In this document: positions 16,539 through 26,288 of the stretch, piece by piece
Layout: each line of letters opens with the position of its first letter
Position numbering within the stretch: position 1 is the stretch's first letter
Assembly (NCBI GenBank): GCA_015521705.1
Contig: WANR01000031.1
Span: 1-64,000 of the forward strand
Source of the DNA: Desulfurococcales archaeon
Lineage (GTDB): Archaea > Thermoproteota > Thermoprotei_A > Sulfolobales > Acidilobaceae
Direction: 5' to 3'
Length of the DNA: 64,000 nt
Program-made: the position numbers and the translations under genes
Notes under the pieces: model-generated
The model's input: only the letters and a program-made list of their open reading frames with translations
Database searches by the model: none
What the model was told of the DNA's origin: nothing

Positions 16539-16587
16539 GAGAAAAGAGGAGTTCGTTTAGAGGGAAGCTAGTGAAAGAGAGCTGGGG

Positions 16588-18597
16588 TTACTTCTTTAAC
16601 TCCCGTGACAACTCTTCGTAGGCTTTTTTAGCTTCGTCGACTGCAGCTTCGTCTTCTAGCGTTGTTACGTCTCCAAGCGGCTTGTTAGAAAGTATAGCAA
16701 CTAGTAGTCTCCTCATTATCTTCCCACTACGCGTCTTGGGTAGCTTCGAGACGAAGAATACGTTCTGAGGCGTGGCTATGGGCCCGTACTTCTCTCTTAC
16801 CCATTTCTTGAGTTGCTCAGCCATTTCTGACGTTGGTGTTTGTCCTTCTTTTAGGACTACGTAAGCGACGGGAACTTCTCCCTTGACAGGATCCGGGGCT
16901 CCAACGACTGCCGCCTCAGATACTGCAGGATGTGACACGAGTACTGACTCCAGCTCATAAGTTCCTATCCTGTGGCCTGCAACTTTAAGCACTTCATCAG
17001 CCCTTCCTAAAACCCATATATAGCCGTCGCTGTCCTTGATAGCGTAGTCGCCTGTGTAGAAGAATCCTGGGATCCTGGACCAGTAGACTTTTTCATATCT
17101 CTCGGGATCGCCCCACATCCCGGTGGGTGGAGCGGGCATTCCAGGCCAGGGTCTCGTTATTACTAGGAAGCCCTTCATGCCAGGTTCTACGGGTTTCCCT
17201 TCATCGTCGACGACTTCAGCCTCTATTCCTGGTAGGGGGAGCCCGTTTGCTCCGGGCTTTATGGGTATGAGGGCTAGGCCGGGTGCTATGCTTATAAGTA
17301 TGCCCCCTGTTTCCGTCATCCACCACGTAGATCCGACGGGGCACCTGGATTCTCCTACTACCTCATAGAGCCATCTCCAGGCTGAGGGGTTAATTGGCTC
17401 TCCCACGCTGTGTATAAGTCTTAGGGTAGACCTATCGTGTTTTTTCACCCACATGTCTCCGAATCTCATGAGCATCCTAACAGCTGTTGGCGTGGTGTAG
17501 AGCACTGTGACCCCGTATCTTTCTACTATGGACCACCATCTATCAGGTCCAGGGTAATCGGGGGCGCCTTCATACATGACTATAGTGGCCCCCTCGATCA
17601 AGGGGCCGAAAACTATGTAGCTATGGCCAGTTACCCAGCCTATGTCTGCAGTACAATAATACACGTCGTCGTCTCTTATGTCGAAAACCCATTTCATGGT
17701 AGCGTGGAGTAGCACTGCATAGCCTCCATGGTCATGTATGATACCCTTGGGCTTCCCAGTGGTCCCCGACGTGTAGAGAACGTAGAGCGTGTGCTCACTT
17801 TCTACTGGGACAGGATCCACGTAGGCATTAGAGGGGACTCCCTCCATAAGCTCTTCGAGCCAGTAATCCCTGCCCTCCACCATGTTAACGTCTATACCCA
17901 GCCTTCTAACTACTATAACGTTTCTCACGCCAGGCGACATCTCTACAGCCTTATCGGCCACGTCTTTCAGCCTCACGATTTTTCCTCTCCTATAGAAGCC
18001 GTCTGCTGTTACCAGGAGTGTTGCTCCCAGGTCATTAATTCTGGTAGCTAAGTTCTCTGCGGTGAACCCTGCAAAGACTACTGTAAATATGACTCCCAGC
18101 CTTGCAGCCGCTAACATGAATATAGGCAACTCGGGTATCATGGGCAGGTAGATGGCTATCTTGTCTCCCTTCTTGAGGTTAAACATGCGTGAGAGAATAT
18201 AGGCTACTCTATTAACCTCTCTCCATAGATCGTAGTAGGTAAGTTTCCTGACTTCCCTCGGCGCTCCCTTCTCATCTACGGGCTCTCCCTCCCATATATA
18301 GGCTACCTTATTCTTCCTAGCGCCTTTGACATGCCTATCGAGTGCCAGGTAGGAGATATTGGTTAGCCCGCCAGGGAACCATCTATACACGTGGGGGTAG
18401 TCGCCTCTCTCGTATACTTTGCTGAATTCTCTGAGCCACTCAAGCTCTCTTGCAACACTCGCCCAAAACTCCTCGAACTTTTCCAGGCTTTCTCTGTGGA
18501 GCTTCTTATAGTCTTCTAGGGTACTATTCTTGGGCCACCCTTTAATGATTATTTTTTCCTCAAAGGGTAAGGGCTCTCCTAGGATGGAGGCTCCCAC
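16588..18597 (-). CDS. acs: Acetyl-CoA synthetase, AMP-forming
   Basis: A 669-residue enzyme of the ANL superfamily that makes acetyl-CoA from acetate, ATP and CoA. Motifs: phosphate loop YTSGTTGKPKG (about residue 285), WWMTETGG, the hinge YTGDYAIKDSDGYIWVLGRAD, and the catalytic lysine in PKTRSGKIMRR near the C-terminus. The length is typical. The start is GTG at 18597. Its divergent position with the molybdenum hydroxylase operon suggests joint use, for example in oxidising an aldehyde to an acid and then activating it; this is inference. Confidence 0.95.
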   Translation of the reverse strand: MGASILGEPLPFEEKIIIKGWPKNSTLEDYKKLHRESLEKFEEFWASVARELEWLREFSKVYERGDYPHVYRWFPGGLTNISYLALDRHVKGARKNKVAYIWEGEPVDEKGAPREVRKLTYYDLWREVNRVAYILSRMFNLKKGDKIAIYLPMIPELPIFMLAAARLGVIFTVVFAGFTAENLATRINDLGATLLVTADGFYRRGKIVRLKDVADKAVEMSPGVRNVIVVRRLGIDVNMVEGRDYWLEELMEGVPSNAYVDPVPVESEHTLYVLYTSGTTGKPKGIIHDHGGYAVLLHATMKWVFDIRDDDVYYCTADIGWVTGHSYIVFGPLIEGATIVMYEGAPDYPGPDRWWSIVERYGVTVLYTTPTAVRMLMRFGDMWVKKHDRSTLRLIHSVGEPINPSAWRWLYEVVGESRCPVGSTWWMTETGGILISIAPGLALIPIKPGANGLPLPGIEAEVVDDEGKPVEPGMKGFLVITRPWPGMPAPPTGMWGDPERYEKVYWSRIPGFFYTGDYAIKDSDGYIWVLGRADEVLKVAGHRIGTYELESVLVSHPAVSEAAVVGAPDPVKGEVPVAYVVLKEGQTPTSEMAEQLKKWVREKYGPIATPQNVFFVSKLPKTRSGKIMRRLLVAILSNKPLGDVTTLEDEAAVDEAKKAYEELSRELKK

Positions 18598-18719
18598 GCT
18601 TGGTACACCATTGACTTAGAATAACTATAAACAGTATATTTAAGCGTTAGCAATTACTATGACGCCTTCAAGCCAATAAACACTAGATTCTGCAGATAAG
18701 GGCTCCGGCCAGTGCTGCT

Positions 18720-18800
18720 CTTAAAAACAAATATATATCCCTCTGTAGGGACACGTTTTTAGCTATAACCAGGTGTGATTAAGGTTTTTATATCTCTGCG
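18720..18800 (+). promoter_or_regulatory. Promoter region of the first molybdenum hydroxylase operon
   Basis: Two TATA-like sequences occur before the TTG at 18831: AAATATATAT (about 18729-18738), and TTTTTATAT (18785-18793), which is better placed. Directly after the first is a short inverted repeat, TCCCT-CTGT-AGGGA (18738-18751), a possible operator. The nearby HxlR regulator is a candidate binder, without direct evidence. Confidence 0.35.
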
Positions 18801-18830
18801 GTAATTGATCTCTTATCTGACGGTGATAGC

Positions 18831-19325
18831 TTGTCTCAAGCCCCTGGTAATGGCGGAGAAGCCATTACTATAACTGTCAAGGTAAACGGTAAAACCTATA
18901 CCCACACAATCCCCCCGCGCATGCTCCTGGTCCACTATATAAGGGAGGTGCTAGGGCTAAAGGGCACTCATATCGGGTGCGACACTAGTAACTGTGGGGC
19001 TTGCACGGTTATACTGAACGGTAAGGCTGTTAAGTCTTGCACATTGTTCGCCTTCATGGCCGATGGCGGCGAGATACTAACCATAGAGGGCATCAGTGAA
19101 GACGGAAAACTACATCCAATACAGGAAGCCTTTTGGGAGAACCATGCATTACAATGCGGCTTTTGCACACCAGGGTTCATAATGAATCTATACGAATTCC
19201 TCTCGAAGAACAAGAAGCCGAGCGAAGAGGAGGTTAGAAGAGCAATAGAGGGGAACCTCTGCAGGTGCACGGGCTACGTCAACATAGTGAGGGCTGCAAT
19301 GGCTGCGGCCGAAAAGATGGGGTGA
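18831..19325 (+). CDS. Molybdenum hydroxylase small subunit, two [2Fe-2S] clusters
   Basis: A 164-residue iron-sulfur subunit of the CoxS/CutS family. The plant-ferredoxin-like cluster ligands are in [13 protein letters not shown], with a fourth cysteine in KSCTLF. The second cluster is bound by CGFCTPGF and CRCTGY. It passes electrons from the molybdenum site to the FAD subunit. The start is TTG at 18831. It is first in a small-large-medium operon, 6 bases before the large subunit. Confidence 0.95.
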   Translation: MSQAPGNGGEAITITVKVNGKTYTHTIPPRMLLVHYIREVLGLKGTHIGCDTSNCGACTVILNGKAVKSCTLFAFMADGGEILTIEGISEDGKLHPIQEAFWENHALQCGFCTPGFIMNLYEFLSKNKKPSEEEVRRAIEGNLCRCTGYVNIVRAAMAAAEKMG

Positions 19326-19331
19326 GGCGGT

Positions 19332-21686
19332 GTGCCTGAGAGAAGGTATCTTGGTAAGAGGATTAAGAGGAGGGAGGATCTAAGACTACTCACCGGAAGA
19401 GGCCTATTTGTTGACGACCTGTCATTACCGGGAACAGTCTACGCGGCTTTCCTTAGGTCCTCATACGCACATGCTAGGATTAAGTCGATCGACACTACCA
19501 GGGCAGAAAAGATTTCAGGCGTCATAGGAGTATTCACGGGAGAGTATTTCAAGGACAAAGTTCAGCCACTCATGACGGCTTGGGCCCTGACCGGGGCCGA
19601 TCTGAAACCGATAAAGTGGCCTGTTGTGGTTCACGACAAGGCCCGCTTCATAGGGGATATTGTTGCAGTAGCAGTCGCGGAAGACCCCTATACAGCGTAT
19701 GATGCTCTTGAAGCTATAGAGGTCGAATACGAGCCTCTCCCTGTAGTTACTGACATGGAGGAAGCCGTCAAGCCAGGAGCCCCGGTGATCCACGATGAAG
19801 CTCCAAACAATGTCGCTTTCACCTGGAGGCTAACAGGAGGGGAGGACTTCGACTCTATAGCGGCTAAAGCCGATCACGTCATGAGGCAGAGATTAGTGAA
19901 CCATAGGCTTATACCAAGCGCTATGGAGACTAGGGGGGCCCTGGCTCACTACAACGCGTCCACGGGGGAGCTGACAGTATGGGTTACATCACAAAACCCC
20001 CATGTTCACAGGCTCATAATGTCTGCTTCTCTCGGCATACCTGAGCACAAGTTGAGAGTTATAGCGCCAGACGTTGGCGGGGGCTTTGGTAGCAAGATCC
20101 CAGTGTATCCCGGCGAGCTCATAGTTTCAAGGCTGGCCATGGATCTAGGCAGGCCTGTCAAGTGGATGGAGACTAGGAAGGAGAACTTCATGGGTACCCA
20201 CCATGGAAGGGATCACATAACAGACTTCGAAGTAGCGTATACCAGGAAAGGCGAGGTTCTAGGTTTAAGGGTCAGAACTCTAGCCAATTTAGGGGCTTAT
20301 CTAAGCACTGCCGCTCCAGGAGTACCCACGATTCTCTATGGAACCATGCTATCGGGCCCCTACAAGATCAAGTCCGTCGATGTCGAAGTAAAAGGGGTCC
20401 TGACAAACACCACTCCCGTCGACGCCTATAGGGGTGCTGGAAGGCCAGAGGCGACGTACCTACTCGAAAGAGTCATGGATCTGGTTGCCAGGGAGCTAGG
20501 CATGGATCCGGCCGATGTCAGGAGAGTCAACTTGGTAGAGAAGGCCCCATATAACGCGGTCACGGGCCTCATATACGATAGTGGTAGATACCGTGAAGTC
20601 TTCGAGGAGGCCCTGAAAAGAGCCGAGTACTCCAAGTGGAGGGAGATCCAGTCAAAAGCTAGAAAGGAGGGAAGACTGATAGGAATAGGTATATCGTCTT
20701 ATATAGAGATGTGTGGTCTAGCACCCTCTAGGATAGCTAGGGCTACAGGCTTCGGTCTAGGCCTATGGGAAAGCGCTGTCGTAAGGATCCACCCTTCAGG
20801 CAAGGTTACAGTATACACGGGGTCACACCCACACGGCCAAGGCGAGGAGACCACATTCGCGCAAATAGTTGCCGAGGAGCTGGGCGTCCCCATAGAGGAC
20901 GTCGAGATAGTGCATGGAGACACTGCTCAGACGCCTTTCGGTATGGGGACGTATGGGAGCAGAACCACGCCTGTTGGTGGAGGAGCCATAGCATTAGCTG
21001 CCAGGAGGGTTAAGGAGAAGGCTAGGAGAATAGCGGCTTCGCTTCTTGAAGCCAGGGTAGATGATGTAGAGTATTCTGAAGGAAAGTTCTATGTCCGCGG
21101 GCATCCCGAGAAGCAAGTTACAATACAGGAAGTGGCTCTAGCCAGCTATACTGCTGACAAACTGCCTGAAGGCGAGGAACCTGGACTAGAGGCTACGGTG
21201 TTCTACGATCCAGAAAACTTCACTTTCCCCTATGGTACCCACGTCTGCGTCGTTGAGATAGATAAGGAAACCTTCAAGCCCAAGATATTGAGGTATGTTG
21301 CAGTAGACGATATAGGCGTTGTAGTCAACCCGTTGATAGCTGAAGGACAAGTCCACGGCGGGGTGATCCAGGGCCTAGCCCAGGCCCTCTACGAGTACGC
21401 AGTGTTCGACGAAGCCGGAAACCTATTAACGGCGGGCTTCAACGATTACATGATACCCACAGCTATCGATACCCCTAACGTAGAGTCGTACTTCGTGGAG
21501 ACGCCATCGCCTCACAACCCTCTAGGCGTAAAAGGCGTAGGGGAAACAGGAACCATAGCTTCAACAGCAGCCGTAGTCAATGCAGTGTTGGACGCTCTCT
21601 CGCACCTGGGCATAAAACATGCAGACATGCCGCTGACGCCGTACAAGATATGGGAGATACTTAAGGAGAAGGGGGTGAAGGCGTAA
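19332..21686 (+). CDS. Molybdenum hydroxylase large subunit (CoxL form II / glyceraldehyde oxidoreductase type)
   Basis: A 784-residue molybdopterin-binding catalytic subunit. It has the N-terminal Ald_Xan_dh_C domain and the C-terminal MoCo-binding half. Key motifs: VGGGFGSK (about 248-255), AYRGAGR (365-371) and the catalytic glutamate in KGVGETGT near residue 740. AYRGAGR marks the form II group rather than true form I CO dehydrogenases (AYxCSFR), so the substrate is more likely an aldehyde such as glyceraldehyde. The start is GTG at 19332. It overlaps the medium subunit start by one base. Confidence 0.93.
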   Translation: MPERRYLGKRIKRREDLRLLTGRGLFVDDLSLPGTVYAAFLRSSYAHARIKSIDTTRAEKISGVIGVFTGEYFKDKVQPLMTAWALTGADLKPIKWPVVVHDKARFIGDIVAVAVAEDPYTAYDALEAIEVEYEPLPVVTDMEEAVKPGAPVIHDEAPNNVAFTWRLTGGEDFDSIAAKADHVMRQRLVNHRLIPSAMETRGALAHYNASTGELTVWVTSQNPHVHRLIMSASLGIPEHKLRVIAPDVGGGFGSKIPVYPGELIVSRLAMDLGRPVKWMETRKENFMGTHHGRDHITDFEVAYTRKGEVLGLRVRTLANLGAYLSTAAPGVPTILYGTMLSGPYKIKSVDVEVKGVLTNTTPVDAYRGAGRPEATYLLERVMDLVARELGMDPADVRRVNLVEKAPYNAVTGLIYDSGRYREVFEEALKRAEYSKWREIQSKARKEGRLIGIGISSYIEMCGLAPSRIARATGFGLGLWESAVVRIHPSGKVTVYTGSHPHGQGEETTFAQIVAEELGVPIEDVEIVHGDTAQTPFGMGTYGSRTTPVGGGAIALAARRVKEKARRIAASLLEARVDDVEYSEGKFYVRGHPEKQVTIQEVALASYTADKLPEGEEPGLEATVFYDPENFTFPYGTHVCVVEIDKETFKPKILRYVAVDDIGVVVNPLIAEGQVHGGVIQGLAQALYEYAVFDEAGNLLTAGFNDYMIPTAIDTPNVESYFVETPSPHNPLGVKGVGETGTIASTAAVVNAVLDALSHLGIKHADMPLTPYKIWEILKEKGVKA

Positions 21687-22561
21687 TGTATCCACCCTCT
21701 TTCAAGCTACTCGTGCCCCAAAGCCTTGATGAAGCCCTTAAGATGCTAGCAGAGCATGGAGGCGAGGCTAAGCTACTAGCTGGAGGGCATAGCTTAATAC
21801 CCCTAATGAAGCTCAGACTTGCCAGGCCCGCCTATGTGATTTACCTAGGAAAGCTCAAGGAACTCTCCTATATAAGAGAGGAAGGAGACACCATAAGGGT
21901 GGGGGCACTAACCACCCACTCCGAGATAGAATCCTCGGAACTACTTAGAGAGAGATGCCCGCTACTGGCAGAAACAGCGTCCAAAATAGGTGACAGGCAG
22001 GTAAGAAACATGGGAACCATAGGTGGAAGCATTGCACACGCAGATCCGGCAGCAGACTATCCAGCAGCATTAGTAGCACTAGAGGCAGAGGTCGTGCTGA
22101 AGAGCGTCAATGGAGAGAGAGCAGTTAAGGTCTCAGACTTCATAAAAGGGCCCTATATAACAGACATAGATCCCCAGGAGCTAATTACAGAGATAAGAAT
22201 ACCAGTGGTCAACGGTGCTGTGGGATCATCCTATGAAAAACTAGTATTCAGAGCCTCCGACTTTGCCATAGTAGGAGTGGCAGCACTGATCGTTCTAGGA
22301 AAAGACGGGACAGCGGAAAGGGTACGGGTGGGAATGACAGGCGTTGCTGAGGGCCCCGTAAGGGCTCAAGGAGTGGAGGAAGAGCTTGAAGGCAAGAAGA
22401 TAACAGAAGAAGATATAGATAAGGCGTCCAAAAAAGCGTCAGAAGGCCTAAATCCTCCAAGTGATATAAGAGCGTCGAGCGAGTATAGAAAAGCGATGGC
22501 CGAGGCATTAACCAGAAGAGCCCTTATTAAGGCTTTATCGGAGGCTAAAAAGAAGGCCTAG
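21686..22561 (+). CDS. Molybdenum hydroxylase medium subunit, FAD-binding
   Basis: A 291-residue CoxM/CutM-type subunit that carries FAD and delivers electrons to the external acceptor. The FAD motifs are AGGHSLIPLMKLR (about 32-44) and TIGGSIAHADPAADY (about 112-126). The C-terminal CO_deh_flav_C domain follows from about residue 175. The ATG overlaps the stop of the large subunit (TAATG), showing tight coupling. It closes the operon. Confidence 0.94.
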   Translation: MYPPSFKLLVPQSLDEALKMLAEHGGEAKLLAGGHSLIPLMKLRLARPAYVIYLGKLKELSYIREEGDTIRVGALTTHSEIESSELLRERCPLLAETASKIGDRQVRNMGTIGGSIAHADPAADYPAALVALEAEVVLKSVNGERAVKVSDFIKGPYITDIDPQELITEIRIPVVNGAVGSSYEKLVFRASDFAIVGVAALIVLGKDGTAERVRVGMTGVAEGPVRAQGVEEELEGKKITEEDIDKASKKASEGLNPPSDIRASSEYRKAMAEALTRRALIKALSEAKKKA

Positions 22562-22625
22562 TTTTAATCCCATAAAATCGTAAAGGTTTTTCTCCTGGCT
22601 CAGCATATCGCTTCGTTCTCTTCCT

Positions 22626-23903
22626 CTATCCCCACAGGAACCATATTATCATCCGTAATAGCCCTTCTATTCTAGAATACAATATTTCCAGGCGGATCCA
22701 TAGATTATTGCCGCTGAGTAGAAACGAGCCTAGAGGGTCGTTCCTTAAACTTTGGGTCTCGTCTAGCCCCACGACTCCCTTCATAAGAGACAGGGTTTCC
22801 CCTCCCAGCGTGGCGTAGAGGTAAATTATTGTGATAATTGTTAGTGAAGCGTAGAAGAGCGTCCATCTCCTCCCTGCTAGTCCTCTAGCCGTTGTCAGGT
22901 TAGTTACCAGCCTTCTCGCTGTCCAGAGTACTATCATTAATGCTGCTAGTCCCGCAGCGTAGGTCAGCCATCTAGGAACTATCGTTTCCCCAAGTAATCT
23001 ACTAAGTGGTTCCGATAATTGGGCATAGTTCGCGTATATAATTGGGTAAATGAGCAGGGCTCCTATGCTGCTAAGTATCCAGGCGTTGATCTTGTCTTCT
23101 CTGCTGTTAAACCTGCTGAGCTCTGCATACTCTTTCAATGCTTGGTTCCTGGCAAGGTCTAGTGCCTGGACGCGTCTCAGGGTCGCGATCATTATTATTG
23201 TTTCAAAGACGTTGTTGGTGACCCATATAGAGAACCATATAACTGCCAGTAGTGCTAGAAAGACTCCTATCCTAGTTGACTTGAACAAGTCCCAAATATC
23301 TGGCAGAGGCGGGGGTAATCCTAGCTCTAGGGCCTCTAGGGCGCTAGCCGCAGACAATACTAGTAGTGAGGCGCCTATGGCTATCAAGAGTGGGGCTAGC
23401 GTTGTCAGGGTCATGTATAGTATTGAGCCTGGAAGGCTTCCTTTTGACACAGAGTACTTGACTGTCCAATCCCTGCCTGTGACTATAAAGTGTAGGACCC
23501 TCCTATAGCTCATGGAGAGAAGCGACAATATGGTAGCTACTACGGCTGCTAGCAAGGCTCTAGGAGTTAGCAGGTCGGGGCCTAACCCTACGGCCAAGGC
23601 TAGCAGTATATAGTAGGTGGCTATGGCCCAGTGGAGGCCTTTAAGCCTAAGGGACTGGTAGAAAATGAAGGCAACTAGTAGTAGAGCTATAACATCTATT
23701 ACTCGGGGAACCCAAGAGTCTCCTGGCTCTAGCAGCTTCCAGAAACTAGTAAGGGGTGTTGAGGCAATGCCAGTCCCTGCCTCTCTAACGATTATATAGA
23801 AGGAAATACTGGTATACATGAGGGGAGCATTTAATGCAAGCACAGCTAAAGCATAGACTCGGGCCCTTTTATTGGCTAGCGCCTTAGCGATCTCGAAGAC
23901 CAT
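22626..23903 (-). CDS. Multi-pass membrane protein of the MoxR/DUF58 cluster
   Basis: A 425-residue integral membrane protein with about nine or ten hydrophobic segments, for example ALAVLALNAPLMYTSISFYI at the N-terminus and LMIVLWTARRLV. No family is recognised. Its ATG overlaps the stop of the DUF58 gene (TAATG), so it is the last gene of the five-gene cluster and presumably acts with it in the membrane. No catalytic motif is visible. Confidence 0.7.
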   Translation of the reverse strand: MVFEIAKALANKRARVYALAVLALNAPLMYTSISFYIIVREAGTGIASTPLTSFWKLLEPGDSWVPRVIDVIALLLVAFIFYQSLRLKGLHWAIATYYILLALAVGLGPDLLTPRALLAAVVATILSLLSMSYRRVLHFIVTGRDWTVKYSVSKGSLPGSILYMTLTTLAPLLIAIGASLLVLSAASALEALELGLPPPLPDIWDLFKSTRIGVFLALLAVIWFSIWVTNNVFETIIMIATLRRVQALDLARNQALKEYAELSRFNSREDKINAWILSSIGALLIYPIIYANYAQLSEPLSRLLGETIVPRWLTYAAGLAALMIVLWTARRLVTNLTTARGLAGRRWTLFYASLTIITIIYLYATLGGETLSLMKGVVGLDETQSLRNDPLGSFLLSGNNLWIRLEILYSRIEGLLRMIIWFLWG

Positions 23904-25294
23904 TATAGAAGCACCTGCCTTAGCAGCTCTATTCTTCTAAGTGCGTGAGCCGCTAGGTCATCCGGCCCCACGCTGACTATAGGTATGCCGCGTGACAAGA
24001 ATAGTTTAGCTATAGCCTTTCTCCTTGCTATCTCATCTAAAGCCCTTATCCTGTAGAGGCCTGCTTGGAGCCCCGACAATGCTTTAGCCTCGAAGAAGGG
24101 CGTTGAGGGGGATAATACGAGAACCTCATGACCCAAGCCACGCATTTTTGATAGCAAGTCTAGCACCTTAGAAACTTCTTTCTCTCCCATCTCGAGATCT
24201 GTAAAAATGATGAAAACGGTTTTCCCTCGTTTCCTAACAGCGCCTATAACTCCTGAAAGGGTACCCAGTAACCTGTAACTATCGGGGCCTGCATGTTTTT
24301 CGGGTGAGGGCCAGTATAGGGATGATAGGGCTTTCATGTAGGCTTTAAGGTGGCCATAGCCTCTCCCGGGGGGTATCACTATTAGGCCCTCTCCTGGGTT
24401 TTCGAAAGCCAGACCTATGTAGTCGCCCCTCCTCGTGAGGTACTCTCCTATTGTGGCAGCTGCTCTTACCGAGTATTCTAGTTTCGTGTAGCCCACTCTG
24501 CCGTAAACCATTGATGGCGACGTGTCAATGACAACTATGACTTCCATGCTGGACTCTTGCTCAAACTCTTTCACCATTAGCTTTAACAGGCGTGCCGTCG
24601 ACTTCCACTCTATTCTCCTAACCTCGTCTCCCTGCTGGTACTCTCTTACCTCGAAGATTTGAGTTCCTACACCTTTTCTTCTAGTAGCCGAGAGGCCCCC
24701 AGGCTTCGTGGAGGGTATCACCAACAATTTCTGGCTGGGTATCCTCTCGTATCTCGGCAACACTGATACTTCAGTCTCGCTGCCAATCCTCAGAGTCTTC
24801 GAAAACAGTCCTAGAGGATCCCTCACAATTACTAGAGGTTTCGGGAACCTATGCTTACCCATGGCCGTCCTTAGCGTGTACTCGAAGCTTGCGGAGCCTT
24901 TTGGCCGCACCAGTATTATTCTCATGTTGGAGGCGTTTTCCAGCCTAAAGATGCTCGGATAATAGTCGTGTACCTCGATGTTTTCCAACGGCACTATGGT
25001 GGGGTTTTCAAGCAATAGTCTGACTCTTATCTTTGACCCCTCGACCAGGCTACCCTCGATAACCCTCTTGACAATAAGCCTGCCTGCAGCGTAGAGTCTT
25101 AGCTCTAGGGAGAGCTTTGAAATGTAGAGCAATAATAGCATGAAGGTTCCACTGGCTATCAAAGACTTTGAGATGGGCCCCTGGGAGAGAAATCCGAGGG
25201 CCAGTAGAATGCTAGATCCAAACAGCACTGACTTGCCTCTCGGCGTTAAAACAGCCAGCAGGGGCTCTTTCTCGAGCTTAGTCCCTGCATCCAA
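23903..25294 (-). CDS. DUF58 (VWA-like) membrane-anchored protein
   Basis: A 463-residue protein with two N-terminal hydrophobic segments (about 23-60) and a large soluble part. The DUF58 core reads GVGTQIFEVREYQQGDEVRR then IEWKSTARL (about residues 207-235). It is followed by a VWA fold with the MIDAS-like DTSPSM and a later TDLEMGEKEV. DUF58 proteins always travel with MoxR AAA+ ATPases, as here (14 bases between them). They are thought to act in assembly or quality control of surface or metal-containing complexes. Function unproven. Confidence 0.88.
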   Translation of the reverse strand: MDAGTKLEKEPLLAVLTPRGKSVLFGSSILLALGFLSQGPISKSLIASGTFMLLLLYISKLSLELRLYAAGRLIVKRVIEGSLVEGSKIRVRLLLENPTIVPLENIEVHDYYPSIFRLENASNMRIILVRPKGSASFEYTLRTAMGKHRFPKPLVIVRDPLGLFSKTLRIGSETEVSVLPRYERIPSQKLLVIPSTKPGGLSATRRKGVGTQIFEVREYQQGDEVRRIEWKSTARLLKLMVKEFEQESSMEVIVVIDTSPSMVYGRVGYTKLEYSVRAAATIGEYLTRRGDYIGLAFENPGEGLIVIPPGRGYGHLKAYMKALSSLYWPSPEKHAGPDSYRLLGTLSGVIGAVRKRGKTVFIIFTDLEMGEKEVSKVLDLLSKMRGLGHEVLVLSPSTPFFEAKALSGLQAGLYRIRALDEIARRKAIAKLFLSRGIPIVSVGPDDLAAHALRRIELLRQVLL

Positions 25295-25307
25295 CCCTTA
25301 TCACTCT

Positions 25308-26288
25308 TTAAGGCACTGGGACCCTTTTAAGGACGTCGCTTATGATGTCCTCCACGTTTACCCCCTCTATCTCTGCTTCAGGCTTCAAGATAACCCTATG
25401 CCTAAGAACAGGCTTGGCCACACTCTTGACATCGTCTGGCACTACATAGTTTCTCCCGGATAATAAAGCCATGGTCTTCGACATGAGGACTAAGGCTACG
25501 GCTGCTCTAGGCGAGGCTCCAAGGCTTACGGCTTCATGTTTTCTAGTGGCCTCCACTATGTCGACTATGTATGAAAGGACTGCCTCGTCGACATAGATGT
25601 CCCATGCCATTCTCCTGGCCTTCATAATATCGGAGGCGGATGCCACTTTCCTGATTGGCCATTCCTCTATCCTTCTAAGCCTTCTTAGAACCTCTATCAT
25701 TTCATCCTTGCTAGGATACCCTATGTTAAGCTTAACTAGGAATCTATCAAGCTGAGCCTCTGGCAGGGGAAATGTCCCCTCCATCTCTATCGGGTTCTGT
25801 GTAGCAATGACTGTGAAAGGCTCTGGGAGCTTCATCGTAACACCTTCTATGGTAACCTGTTTCTCCTGCATAGCCTCTAGTAGCGCCGACTGTGTTCTAG
25901 GGCTGGCCCTGTTTATCTCGTCTGCCAGCACTATGTTAGCGAAAATAGGGCCCTTGCGCACCTTAAAGTCCCCCGCCTTCTGGTCGAAAATCATTGCGCC
26001 GACAATGTCTGCGGGTAGAAGGTCTGGAGTGAACTGGATCCTGCTGAATGAGAGGTCAAGCGCCGAAGCTATGGCTTTAGCCATAGTAGTCTTAGCCACT
26101 CCAGGCACTCCTTCCAACAGGATGTGTCCCCCCAATATTATGGAGGACAGTATTATCTTGACATCATCCTCCTTGCCCACGACAACCTTCGATACTTCGG
26201 ATAAAACTTTGTCGGCAAGCTCTCTCATTTCTGCCACGGGAGAGCCCATAGCGTCTACACCTCTGTTTTCATAGTTCCCGTAACCCAT
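25308..26288 (-). CDS. moxR: MoxR-family AAA+ ATPase
   Basis: A 326-residue AAA+ ATPase of the MoxR proper type. Walker A is EGVPGVAKTTMAKAIA (about residue 58), Walker B LADEINRASPRTQSALLEAM, sensor 1 in VIATQNPIEMEG, and the GTFPLPEAQLDRFL arginine-finger region. It is distinct from the CoxD-type ATPase at 15042-15941. Its first ATG overlaps the upstream DUF4350 gene by 20 bases; an ATG 13 codons later (MGSPVAEMREL) is an alternative. It likely acts as a chaperone with the DUF58 protein. Confidence 0.93.
   Translation of the reverse strand: MGYGNYENRGVDAMGSPVAEMRELADKVLSEVSKVVVGKEDDVKIILSSIILGGHILLEGVPGVAKTTMAKAIASALDLSFSRIQFTPDLLPADIVGAMIFDQKAGDFKVRKGPIFANIVLADEINRASPRTQSALLEAMQEKQVTIEGVTMKLPEPFTVIATQNPIEMEGTFPLPEAQLDRFLVKLNIGYPSKDEMIEVLRRLRRIEEWPIRKVASASDIMKARRMAWDIYVDEAVLSYIVDIVEATRKHEAVSLGASPRAAVALVLMSKTMALLSGRNYVVPDDVKSVAKPVLRHRVILKPEAEIEGVNVEDIISDVLKRVPVP

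Noticed and set aside
19332-21686. Calling the first large subunit a true CO dehydrogenase
   Set aside because: The motif AYRGAGR lacks the cysteine of form I CO dehydrogenases (AYxCSFR) that binds copper, despite the presence of CoxD and CoxE.
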